NCBI GenBank assembly: GCA_947164985.1
Contig: CAMUYI010000001.1
Coordinates: 310,001-374,000 of the forward strand
Source: an uncultured Bacteroidales bacterium
GTDB lineage: Bacteria; Bacteroidota; Bacteroidia; Bacteroidales; Paludibacteraceae
DNA: 64,000 nt
Direction of reading: 5' to 3'
A model generated the notes under the pieces. That model did not search any database and had not been told where the DNA came from. It was given only the letters and a program-made list of their open reading frames with translations. Positions 18,409 through 25,886 of this stretch are shown here, piece after piece (position 1 is the first letter of the stretch; every line of letters begins with the position of its first letter). The position numbers were made by a program, and so were the translations under genes.

Positions 18409-18432
18409 GCGACATATGCTTGCATATGTCGC
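18409..18432. promoter_or_regulatory. 24-bp palindrome overlapping the -33 box of the AraC-family gene
   Basis: GCGACATATGC, TT, GCATATGTCGC: two perfect 11-bp arms. The TT plus the first G of the right arm form the TTG of the promoter, so a protein bound here would block transcription. A candidate autoregulatory operator. Confidence 0.6.
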
Positions 18433-18450
18433 AAAAGAGCAGTAATTTTG
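18420..18450 (+). promoter_or_regulatory. Promoter of the AraC-family regulator
   Basis: TTG 18420-18422 (TTGCATATGTC), 20-nt spacer containing GCAG, TAATTTTG 18443-18450. Confidence 0.9.
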
Positions 18451-18480
18451 TTTGAAAATTGAAGAATTGGGACAAACGTA

Positions 18481-19335
18481 ATGACTATCGATACATTCGA
18501 GAAACTGCAACAATTGGTTGATCGTGTTGGTGTTGTGGTAACATCGGAACAACATCGTTTTTACGTTTATAACGAAGATTTTACCTTTCCCTTTATTGCT
18601 GTCTTTATATGCTGTCAAGGTACGGCACGTGTGTTGTTAGATCAGGTAGAAAGAACGTTCTGCAAGAACGACTTGATCGTTGTGATGCCCGGTCATATAG
18701 CGCGGCAACTCGAATGCTCCGATGACTTTGTGTTTACACGCGTCGCTATTTCCGAGAAGATGCTGTCCGATCTGAGGTCACATGTCTTTAGTCACGATTA
18801 TAATAAATTTCACCTGGCTCCCGTTTCCCAAATCAATGATGAGCAGCTCCAACGCGTGCTCTATATCGTCAATCTGTTGGACATCGTAGCAAGACATGAC
18901 TATGAGGATTTGACCCTGCGCCGACAGATGTTGATTTCCTTGATTTCGGTCGGATATGAGTTTATCAATTATTATCGCCGTGAGATGGATAAACAACTGC
19001 TGCCGGACAAGAATACCTTGTTATTCAACCGATTCTGCACATTGGTGGTTGAACATTACCGCGAATCCAAAGAAGTGAAATTCTATGCCGACCTGCTGCA
19101 TATCTCGCCCCGTCATTTCACACGTATCTTCCGGGATATAACCAACGGTATTACCCCCGCTGAATGGATTGAGCAATATGTGGTAGCACAAGCTAAACTG
19201 CTTCTCGATACGCAGCGTGAACGCTCCGTTCAAGAGATTGCATATCAGCTCGGATTCCCCGAACCGTCCTCTTTCCACCATTTCTTCAAACGCGTCACCG
19301 GTATGACAGCAAAGGAGTACCGCAACCAGCAATAA
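18481..19335 (+). CDS. AraC-family transcriptional regulator
   Basis: 284 residues. The C-terminal 95 or so residues carry the double helix-turn-helix of the family: FYADLLHISPRHFTRIFRDITNG (first HTH region) and SVQEIAYQLGFPEPSSFHHFFKRVTGMTAKEYR (second, with the typical FxxxFKxxxGxTPxxYR-type ending). The N-terminal part is a cupin-like sensor domain (RVLLDQVERTFCKNDLIVVMPG) that would bind a ligand not predictable from sequence. It is transcribed alone from a promoter overlapped by a 24-bp palindrome, suggesting autoregulation. The neighbouring exported-protein operon upstream is a possible target, which is inference. Confidence 0.9.
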   Translation: MTIDTFEKLQQLVDRVGVVVTSEQHRFYVYNEDFTFPFIAVFICCQGTARVLLDQVERTFCKNDLIVVMPGHIARQLECSDDFVFTRVAISEKMLSDLRSHVFSHDYNKFHLAPVSQINDEQLQRVLYIVNLLDIVARHDYEDLTLRRQMLISLISVGYEFINYYRREMDKQLLPDKNTLLFNRFCTLVVEHYRESKEVKFYADLLHISPRHFTRIFRDITNGITPAEWIEQYVVAQAKLLLDTQRERSVQEIAYQLGFPEPSSFHHFFKRVTGMTAKEYRNQQ

Positions 19336-19359
19336 TCGCTCATTTCGGGCGATTTTTTT
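19335..19359 (+). terminator. Terminator after the AraC-family gene
   Basis: ATCGC/GCGAT stem followed by a run of seven T. Confidence 0.65.
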
Positions 19360-19400
19360 GTTTTTTCTTATCCTGACGGAACGATTATTTAACAATTTTC

Positions 19401-19431
19401 TTGCATATATCAGAAAAAAGCAGTAATTTTG
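19401..19431 (+). promoter_or_regulatory. Promoter of the rsmF-like gene
   Basis: TTG 19401-19403 (TTGCATATATC), 20-nt spacer ending GCAG, TAATTTTG 19424-19431. An ATG inside it (19401 frame) cannot be the translation start. Confidence 0.9.
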
Positions 19432-19442
19432 CAGCGCAAAAT

Positions 19443-20789
19443 ATGTTACCTGTCGATTTCATAGAGAGTATGAGGCAGCAGTTGGGCAATGAGGCAGAGC
19501 TGCTGATCCGGGCGCTGGAGACGGAGCCGGTCACGTCGATTCGTTTGAATACAAAGCTCGAGGTGCTCACTTTTCCGTGCGACACGGAAGAGGTGCCGTG
19601 GCATATTGACGGGTACTATCTGAGTGAGCGTCCGCAGTTCACCTTAGATCCTCTTTTCCATGCCGGATGTTACTATGTGCAGGAGGCTTCTTCGATGTTC
19701 CTGCAGCAGATCTTGGAGCAGTATGTCGATAGTTCATCTATCGTGCTGGATCTGTGTGCCGCGCCGGGAGGCAAGAGTACGCTGATCAGTGAATATCTCG
19801 GTCGGGACGGACTGCTATTGAGCAACGAAGTGGTGCGTCAGCGAGTGTTTATCTTATCGGAAAACATCCAGAAATGGGGTAACGGCAATACCGTCGTGAC
19901 CCATAACACCGCTGAGGAATACGGCGAGCGGTGCAAGAACTTGTTCGACTGTATCCTGGTCGATGCTCCCTGTTCGGGCGAAGGCATGTTCCGCAAGGAC
20001 GAGCAGGCCCGCAATGAATGGAGTCTGAAGGCCGTCAAGCAGTGCGCAGAGCGCCAACGCGCCATCCTGATGGATGTGTGGGACGCCCTCAAACCCGGCG
20101 GTATACTCATCTACTCGACCTGCACCTTCAATGAGGAGGAGAACGAGAAGAACGTCGAGTGGATAGCCGATACCTTGGGCGCCGAAGTGCTGCCGGTCGA
20201 TTATGACCCCGAATGGGGCATCACAGAAGGTAGGATGGGTTATCATTTCTACCCGCATAAGATCAAGGGAGAAGGCCTCTATATGTGCGCATTGCAGAAG
20301 ACCGAGTCCTTGAGCGGCGGAGCGGAACTGAAGATCAAGACCCCGAAGAAAGAGGTGCCGATGCAGCATCCGGAGTATCTGCCGGTGATGCGGAGTTGGT
20401 TGCAGCATCCGGACGAGTGGGCCATTCGCTATTCCGATCGTTTTGCAACGGCTTATCCCTATAAATACAAGGAGATCATTGATTGGCTATCGACCCAGCT
20501 GACATGTATCTCCACCGGTTTCGGGCTGGGTGAGGAACGCGGCAAAGGTATCGCTCCGCAGCATAGCCTAAGTATGGCGAAAGACTTCCGTAAGGAAGCC
20601 TTCCCGAATATAGCGCTGACGCGCGAACAAGCGCTGGCGTACCTCAGGACCGAGGCTTTGAACCTGCCTGATGCCCCCCTCGGCCTCGTCCTTTTGACCT
20701 ATGAGGGTGTCCCCCTCGGTTTCGCGAAGAATGTCGGGAACCGCCTGAATAACCTTTACCCGAACGAGTGGCGGATCCGTCATCTGTAA
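19443..20789 (+). CDS. RsmF-like 16S rRNA/tRNA cytosine-C5 methyltransferase (NOL1/NOP2/sun family)
   Basis: 448 residues. SAM-binding motif DLCAAPGGKST (about 104-114), catalytic motif DAPCSGEGMFRKD (about 176-188) and second catalytic Cys in YSTCTFNEEENE (about 223-234), the two-cysteine signature of m5C RNA methyltransferases. The C-terminal segment (about 280-448) matches the RsmF-type RNA-binding extension, ending LPLGLVL-like to NEWRIR. Start 19443 is chosen because the longer ORF begins inside the promoter; the leader is only a few nt. The last 146 nt overlap the rhlE coding sequence on the other strand. Confidence 0.9.
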   Translation: MLPVDFIESMRQQLGNEAELLIRALETEPVTSIRLNTKLEVLTFPCDTEEVPWHIDGYYLSERPQFTLDPLFHAGCYYVQEASSMFLQQILEQYVDSSSIVLDLCAAPGGKSTLISEYLGRDGLLLSNEVVRQRVFILSENIQKWGNGNTVVTHNTAEEYGERCKNLFDCILVDAPCSGEGMFRKDEQARNEWSLKAVKQCAERQRAILMDVWDALKPGGILIYSTCTFNEEENEKNVEWIADTLGAEVLPVDYDPEWGITEGRMGYHFYPHKIKGEGLYMCALQKTESLSGGAELKIKTPKKEVPMQHPEYLPVMRSWLQHPDEWAIRYSDRFATAYPYKYKEIIDWLSTQLTCISTGFGLGEERGKGIAPQHSLSMAKDFRKEAFPNIALTREQALAYLRTEALNLPDAPLGLVLLTYEGVPLGFAKNVGNRLNNLYPNEWRIRHL

Positions 20790-21927
20790 GAGATTTGTCG
20801 TGCCCTTTAGGGCTAAGAAAACGTTCTATCCGTTTCCAATAATGCATATCGTCCGGTGATACCAGCGTCATCGCTTCACCGCTGTTCTCTGCCCGTGCCG
20901 TTCGACCGATACGATGGACATAGTCTTCGGGATCATGCGGCACATCGTAATTGATGACCAACGGTACATCCGTCACATCAATACCGCGGGACACCACGTC
21001 GGTGGCTACCAGCACGTCTATCTTTCCGTTCCGGAAATCCAGCATCACCTGGTCGCGTTCGTGCTGCTCCAGGTCCGAATGCATGGCATGTGCATCGATC
21101 TTCAGACTGCGCAGCATGCGTGTCAGGTCCTTCACCCGTTGTTTCTTGCCGGCGAAGATGATCACTTTCTTGAGAGGTGAGACCGTTTCTCTGTCAGATT
21201 GCTTCGCTGTGAGAAGTGAGAGAACTTGCTCTACTTTCTTACCTTCATCGACAAACGCATGCATCTGTTTGATGGTCTCGGGCGGACGGGAGACGGCTAT
21301 CTGTACCTCCACGGGATCGTTCATGATGGCTTTCGCCATGCGGCGGATATTATCCGGCATGGTGGCGGAGAACATAATGGTCTGACGGTCCTTGGGTAAC
21401 TTGCGCACGATGGTCATGATATCGTCGTAGAAACCCATATCAAGCATGCGGTCGGCTTCATCCAGGATGAAATACTTGACGCCGGAGAAATCAACATCGT
21501 AGATATTCATCTGACTCAGCAGCCGTCCCGGTGTTGCAATCACAACATCCGCGCCGCGTTGCAGGCCCGTTACCTGCGTACCCCATGCTCCGTTATCCTT
21601 GCCGCCGTAGATAGCGACGGACGAGAACGGCACATAGAACCCGAAACCCTCCATCTGTTGGTCGATCTGTTGCGCTAACTCACGCGTAGGCGCCATGATG
21701 ATGGCATTCAGTTTATCGGGATCGTGGTCATCGAACGCGAGGTTGGTCAAGAGCGGCAAGATATACGCCGCCGTCTTCCCCGTTCCCGTCTGGGCACAGG
21801 CAATCACGTCATGCCCCGCTAATATCTCAGGGATGGCTTTCTCTTGCACCGGCGTACATACATCGAAATGCATGTCCCACAGCGCATCCAACACTTCGTC
21901 CGATAAGGCTAATTCATCAAAATACAT
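20644..21927 (-). CDS. rhlE: DEAD-box RNA helicase, RhlE type
   Basis: 427 residues. Q-motif near the N-terminus, Walker A AQTGTGKTAA (about 42-51), PTRELAQQ, DEAD in ILDEADRMLDMGF (about 155), SAT, and HRIGRTAR in domain 2. RhlE-type helicases remodel RNA in ribosome assembly and decay. The catalytic core ends at about residue 378; the remaining tail is Gly/Arg/Ser/His-rich, as expected for an RNA-binding tail, and lies entirely antisense to the rsmF-like gene. It starts 1 nt after the tcdA stop, so it probably belongs to the tRNA-Leu/rpsU/tcdA transcript. Confidence 0.9.
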   Translation of the reverse strand: MYFDELALSDEVLDALWDMHFDVCTPVQEKAIPEILAGHDVIACAQTGTGKTAAYILPLLTNLAFDDHDPDKLNAIIMAPTRELAQQIDQQMEGFGFYVPFSSVAIYGGKDNGAWGTQVTGLQRGADVVIATPGRLLSQMNIYDVDFSGVKYFILDEADRMLDMGFYDDIMTIVRKLPKDRQTIMFSATMPDNIRRMAKAIMNDPVEVQIAVSRPPETIKQMHAFVDEGKKVEQVLSLLTAKQSDRETVSPLKKVIIFAGKKQRVKDLTRMLRSLKIDAHAMHSDLEQHERDQVMLDFRNGKIDVLVATDVVSRGIDVTDVPLVINYDVPHDPEDYVHRIGRTARAENSGEAMTLVSPDDMHYWKRIERFLSPKGHDKSLTDDGSATRSGKGYSGGSRHSSRNRGGHPHRSKGRGRGGHQAGSKPRS

Positions 21928-21928
21928 A

Positions 21929-22618
21929 CTACTTCAAATCTCCTATCACCATACTTGCCAGGGTCAGACCGAAGACGGCCGTCACCTGCATCAGACTGCC
22001 CCGCGTCTCGCATTTCTGCGCCTGTTCGGTCGAATAGACGCATCGTATCTTCTTGGATGGATGCCGATCCAACCGTTTCATGCGTGCCCGTACGGCTTTA
22101 GCGAGGGCGTCACCTTTGATCGACATCAACTCACCCGTCGTCACCTGCTTCGGATCGAACCGCAAGGCTGCTCCCATGGAAGAGAAGATCTTCACGCCCT
22201 TCAGCCGCGAGGCATATAAGAGCAAATCTGTCTTAGCCTGTACATCATCGATGGCATCGATGATGTAGTTGAAAGTTGAAAGTTGAAAGTTGAAAGACCC
22301 TTCTTTCGACATCCCGTTCTCGCCGTAATAAGCGTGTATAGCCTCGATCTCGGCGTCCGGATTGATCTCCAACAACCTCGCTTTGAGCGCCTCTACCTTA
22401 GGCATGCCCAAGGTAGCTTGCGTAGCAGGTAGTTGGCGGTTGAGGTTGGAGGCTTGCACGGTGTCACCATCTACGATGGTCAGATGCGTCAGACCCGTAC
22501 GAATCAGGCATTCGGCGCACCAGGAACCTACACCGCCTATACCAAAAAGTATGACACGTTTGCTTTGCAGCAGTGCCATACTTTCTTTCCCCAATAGGGC
22601 TGTACTTCTACTAAACAT
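21929..22618 (-). CDS. tcdA: tRNA threonylcarbamoyladenosine dehydratase (TcdA/CsdL, ThiF-like)
   Basis: 229 residues from the ATG at 22618; a longer ORF to 22666 would overlap rpsU. E1-like nucleotide-binding motif ILFGIGGVGSWCAE (about 21-34), then ASNLNRQ and DAIDDVQAK, followed by a conserved Cys-containing segment (RCVYSTEQ). TcdA uses ATP to cyclise t6A37 to ct6A in ANN-decoding tRNAs. A 7-bp tandem repeat at 22268-22295 inserts NFQLSTFN just before the IIDAIDDV strand. The gene lies 4 nt after rpsU and 1 nt before rhlE. Confidence 0.88.
   Translation of the reverse strand: MFSRSTALLGKESMALLQSKRVILFGIGGVGSWCAECLIRTGLTHLTIVDGDTVQASNLNRQLPATQATLGMPKVEALKARLLEINPDAEIEAIHAYYGENGMSKEGSFNFQLSTFNYIIDAIDDVQAKTDLLLYASRLKGVKIFSSMGAALRFDPKQVTTGELMSIKGDALAKAVRARMKRLDRHPSKKIRCVYSTEQAQKCETRGSLMQVTAVFGLTLASMVIGDLK
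22268..22295. repeat. 7-bp tandem repeat within tcdA, four copies
   Basis: GTTGAAA four times in plus-strand sense (22268-22295). Read on the coding strand it gives FQLSTFN-type residues; because 7 is not a multiple of 3, successive units are read in different frames, none with a stop. Confidence 0.95.
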
Positions 22619-22622
22619 AGAA

Positions 22623-22817
22623 TTACATATCGTCGTGAGCGTGCAACGACTGCACATACTTAGCATGCGCCATCTTAACTCGCTTCAACTCACTCGGTTT
22701 GTCGAATTGTTGACGACGACGGAGCTCTTTTACGACACCCGTCTTATCGAATTTGCGTTTGAATTTCTTAATCGCGCGCTCGATGTTCTCACCTTCTTTA
22801 ACAGGAACGATAATCAT
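22623..22817 (-). CDS. rpsU: 30S ribosomal protein bS21
   Basis: 64 residues, MIIVPVKEGENIERAIKKFK..., a typical full-length bS21 rich in Arg/Lys. It binds near the 3' end of 16S rRNA in the small subunit. The start at 22817 is set by homology and by a perfect Shine-Dalgarno AAAGGAGGTG (22824-22833), 6 nt upstream. Shine-Dalgarno sequences are otherwise rare in this lineage, where bS21 helps sequester the anti-SD; the strong SD here fits the proposed autoregulation of rpsU. It lies directly downstream of tRNA-Leu and 4 nt upstream of tcdA. Confidence 0.95.
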   Translation of the reverse strand: MIIVPVKEGENIERAIKKFKRKFDKTGVVKELRRRQQFDKPSELKRVKMAHAKYVQSLHAHDDM

Positions 22818-22823
22818 TGCATA

Positions 22824-22833
22824 CACCTCCTTT
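22824..22833 (-). promoter_or_regulatory. Perfect Shine-Dalgarno of rpsU
   Basis: AAAGGAGGTG on the minus strand, 6 nt before the rpsU ATG and 4 nt after the tRNA-Leu 3' end. It is the longest SD match seen before any gene in this window. Confidence 0.85.
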
Positions 22834-22837
22834 CTTG

Positions 22838-22917
22838 TACCCAGGGCCGGGATCGAACCGGCACGGTTTCCCATTGGTGTTTGAGACCAACGCGTCTACC
22901 AATTCCGCCACCTGGGC
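22838..22917 (-). tRNA. tRNA-Leu (CAA anticodon)
   Basis: 80-nt cloverleaf: acceptor GCCCAGG with CCTGGGT plus discriminator A, D-arm with GGTAGAC, anticodon loop CTCAAAC (anticodon CAA) on stem TTGGT/ACCAA, long variable arm as expected for Leu, T-arm GCCGG-TTCGATC-CCGGC. CCA is not encoded. Cotranscribed with rpsU. Confidence 0.93.
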
Positions 22918-22976
22918 GCGCTTGCATTGACACTCGCGTGACTGCGTGCTGCAGTGTGTAGTGCCGAAAAAGCGTG

Positions 22977-23006
22977 CAAAAGTACTGCTTTTTTTTGAAT
23001 TGGCAA
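22977..23006 (-). promoter_or_regulatory. Promoter for tRNA-Leu/rpsU/tcdA/rhlE
   Basis: Minus strand: TTG (23006-23004), 19-nt spacer ending GCAG, TACTTTTG (22984-22977). Confidence 0.85.
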
Positions 23007-23042
23007 AATTTTTTTGATTTTTTTTGCAGAAAAAAGCGTTTT

Positions 23043-25136
23043 TTAGCTTATTTCGCTCCAATTCTGCGGCATTTGTGCCCGTTTGAGGTCCAATTGACGC
23101 TTATACATGCGGTTCATCTCATCTTCGAGAAGGGGATCCGCATCGAGGATATCCAGCGCCGCCTGACGTGCCAAAGCGAGTAACTGGCCGTCCGATGAGA
23201 GATTCGCTATCTTGAGGTCAAACGGAATACCGGACTGCTGGGTACCGTCCAGGTCTCCCGCTCCGCGCAGACGCAGGTCCTCTTCGGCGATGCGGAAACC
23301 ATCATTGGTAGCCACCATGATATCCATCCGTTTGCGGGTGTCGGTACTCAACTCCATGTCGGTCAGTAAGATACAGAAACTCTGATCACCGCCTCGTCCT
23401 ACGCGGCCTCGTAACTGGTGCAGCTGACTCAGACCGAAGCGCTCAGCGTTCTGGATGATCATCACCGTCGCATTCGGTACGTTAACGCCTACCTCGATCA
23501 CCGTCGTTGCCACTAAGATCTGGGTCTCACCGTTCGCAAAACGCGTCATCTGCAGGTCCTTGTCTGCCGCTTTCATCTGACCATGCACCATCGAGATCTT
23601 GTATTCAGGGAACGCTTCGCATAGTTCGTTATAGCCGTTCTCCAAGTCCCGCAGGTCCAGTTTCTCGTTCTCTTTGATGAGCGGGAAAACGACGTATATC
23701 TGCCGGCCTTTCTTTATCTGCTCGCGCACGAACGTGTACACCTGCGCGCGCTTATTTATTGAATAATGTATAGTCTGTACGGGTTTGCGTCCCGGCGGTA
23801 ACTCATCGATGATAGAGACGCGTAAGTCGCCATAGACGGTCATCGCCAGCGTTCGCGGGATCGGCGTAGCTGACATGACGAGAACATGAGGAGGTAGTTG
23901 GTTTTTACTCCACAGCCGTGCCCGTTGGGCGACACCGAAACGGTGTTGCTCGTCAATGATGACAAAGCCGAGGTTCTGCCACTGAACGGTATCTTCGAGT
24001 AGCGCATGCGTACCGATCAATATGTGGATCGTACCGTTCATCAGACCGTTATGGATAGGCACGCGGTTCTTAGCCGAGGTCGAACCCGTCAGCAGCGCCA
24101 CATGCACGGCATCGCCAAGCGGCGCTAAGAAGGCCTTTAGGGTCTCATAATGTTGGTTAGCCAAGATCTCCGTCGGCGCCATGATACACGCCTGATACCC
24201 GTTATCCACCGCCAAGAGGCAGCAGAAGAGGGCGACGAGTGTCTTACCCGATCCTACGTCTCCTTGCAGCAGACGGTTCATCTGATGGCCGGACTTGAGG
24301 TCGTCATGTATCTCGTGGATCACACGTTTCTGTGCTCCCGTCAGGTCAAATGGCAAGGCTTTGTACAGCGCATGAAAACGACTACCGACCAGCGGTAAGG
24401 CAAACCCCGGATTCTGCTCGCGCCGTTTCATCTGACGCAACAGGTGCAGTTGGATGAAGAAGAGTTCCTCAAATTTCAACCGTGCCCGCGCATTCTGCAT
24501 GGTCGGCGTGTCTTTTGGGAAATGCACGTTGATCAGCGCATCCGTCAGACTCATCAAACGGTAACGCTGTAATATATCCGCACCGATCGTATCCGGTACA
24601 CCCGCTTTCAGGTCCGGCAGCAGACCCGCTATCATCGTGCGCATGGCTTTGGAGTTGATGCCATGCCGCTTCATAGTCTCGGTCGTGTTGTAGTACGGCT
24701 CCAGACCTTGCGTCATCTCCGGCGTCACTTTCTCCCAAAGGGTCAACTCGGGATGCACGAAATTATAGATGTGGTTGAATCGACTCGGTTTACCGAAGAG
24801 CAGGTACTTCACGCCGCGTTGTAACTTGACGTACTGCACCCCTTTGAACCACACCAACTCACATTGGTGCGTACCATCGTAGAAAGTAGCACTGAGTCGT
24901 TGTGCCTTACCGATACCAATCGTGTGCCATTCGGTGATCTCACCGATGATCTGCACGTATGTATCCTCATCGTCCAGTTCGGCGATGCGATAGAACCGGC
25001 TCCGGTCGATATACTTATAGGGATATTGACGAATCAAGTCAAGCGCCGTTTGTACGCCTAACTCTTTACGAAGAATGTCGGCACGCTTCGCACCGACATT
25101 CTTACAATACGTTATATCTCTATGCGCTAACTCCAC
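23043..25136 (-). CDS. recG: ATP-dependent DNA helicase RecG
   Basis: 697 residues. N-terminal OB/wedge domain (about 1-200, VGAKRADILRKELG at the start), Walker A LLQGDVGSGKT (about 283-293), DEQH box in VIIDEQHRFG (about 394), SATPIPRT, TTVIEVGVNVPNA, and QLRGRVGRG near residue 570. RecG unwinds branched DNA at stalled forks and Holliday junctions. The start is a GTG that shares its G with the TAG stop of tonB (1-nt overlap), so translation is likely coupled to tonB. Confidence 0.95.
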   Translation of the reverse strand: MELAHRDITYCKNVGAKRADILRKELGVQTALDLIRQYPYKYIDRSRFYRIAELDDEDTYVQIIGEITEWHTIGIGKAQRLSATFYDGTHQCELVWFKGVQYVKLQRGVKYLLFGKPSRFNHIYNFVHPELTLWEKVTPEMTQGLEPYYNTTETMKRHGINSKAMRTMIAGLLPDLKAGVPDTIGADILQRYRLMSLTDALINVHFPKDTPTMQNARARLKFEELFFIQLHLLRQMKRREQNPGFALPLVGSRFHALYKALPFDLTGAQKRVIHEIHDDLKSGHQMNRLLQGDVGSGKTLVALFCCLLAVDNGYQACIMAPTEILANQHYETLKAFLAPLGDAVHVALLTGSTSAKNRVPIHNGLMNGTIHILIGTHALLEDTVQWQNLGFVIIDEQHRFGVAQRARLWSKNQLPPHVLVMSATPIPRTLAMTVYGDLRVSIIDELPPGRKPVQTIHYSINKRAQVYTFVREQIKKGRQIYVVFPLIKENEKLDLRDLENGYNELCEAFPEYKISMVHGQMKAADKDLQMTRFANGETQILVATTVIEVGVNVPNATVMIIQNAERFGLSQLHQLRGRVGRGGDQSFCILLTDMELSTDTRKRMDIMVATNDGFRIAEEDLRLRGAGDLDGTQQSGIPFDLKIANLSSDGQLLALARQAALDILDADPLLEDEMNRMYKRQLDLKRAQMPQNWSEIS

Positions 25137-25816
25137 TATTGCAGTTTGAAGTTAACAGGCACGGTATATTTCACGCGAACAGGTTTACCACGTTGTTTAC
25201 CCGGTTTCCATTTCGGCATCGACTTGATGACGCGGATAGCCTCTTTGTCCAACGAAGGATCACCACCCGAACGAACAACCTCTACGTCCACGATCGAACC
25301 GTCTTTGTTGACCACGAACTGGCAGATGACACGACCTTGGATACCGTTCTCTTGGGCGATAACCGGATACTTCACGTTCTCGCTCAGGTACTTGAAGAGC
25401 GCTTGTTGGCCACCCGGGAACTCAGGCATCGACTCAACGACTACGAAGACAACCTCTTCTTCCTCTTCCTCAACCGGAGCCTCTACCGGCGCAGCGATAA
25501 CCACTTCTTCGGCCTTGTCATCCTCGGCGTTCACCTCGATAGACTCGGTCTCTACGTTATCCTCTACCACGTTCAGCACTTCCACTTCCTGAACTGCAGG
25601 GGGTGGGGGAGGGGGAGGAGTCTCCTGAGTCGTTTGCTGAATCTCTACTTCTTCCTCAAAAAGGAACTCCGTGTCCGTTACCTCGTACTTGGTAACCTCA
25701 CGCTCTGTCCATTCCAGCGCCACGTAAACGAGGCTCAGAGTGAAAACCAAACCCATCAATACATAGACGAGTTTGTCCTTCTCTAAACTGGCATTTTCTG
25801 ACTTTTTAACTTGCAT
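25136..25816 (-). CDS. tonB: TonB family energy-transducing protein
   Basis: 226 residues: a short cytoplasmic start, one membrane helix (about 18-38, YVLMGLVFTLSLVYVAL), a Pro-rich stretch TPPPPPPPAV (about 65-75), an acidic Glu/Val-rich spacer, and a TonB C-terminal domain (about 140-226, GRVICQFVVNKDGSIVDVEVV...PKWKPGKQRGKPVRVKYTVPVNF). It would couple inner-membrane proton force to outer-membrane receptors such as the one at 36985-39378. ExbB/ExbD are not in this window. It has its own promoter and is followed by recG with a 1-nt overlap. Confidence 0.93.
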   Translation of the reverse strand: MQVKKSENASLEKDKLVYVLMGLVFTLSLVYVALEWTEREVTKYEVTDTEFLFEEEVEIQQTTQETPPPPPPPAVQEVEVLNVVEDNVETESIEVNAEDDKAEEVVIAAPVEAPVEEEEEEVVFVVVESMPEFPGGQQALFKYLSENVKYPVIAQENGIQGRVICQFVVNKDGSIVDVEVVRSGGDPSLDKEAIRVIKSMPKWKPGKQRGKPVRVKYTVPVNFKLQ

Positions 25817-25855
25817 ATGCTGTGTTTTTTAGGTCGTAGTTATCAAAACTGGCTG

Positions 25856-25886
25856 CAAAGATACAACTTTTTTGCGATTTATGCAA
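25856..25886 (-). promoter_or_regulatory. Promoter of tonB-recG
   Basis: Minus strand: TTG (25886-25884, TTGCATAAATC), 20-nt spacer, TATCTTTG (25863-25856). Confidence 0.9.

Noticed and set aside
19401..19442. Earlier start for the rsmF-like gene
   Set aside because: The ATG at 19401 lies in the -33 box of the promoter, so it is not in the transcript.
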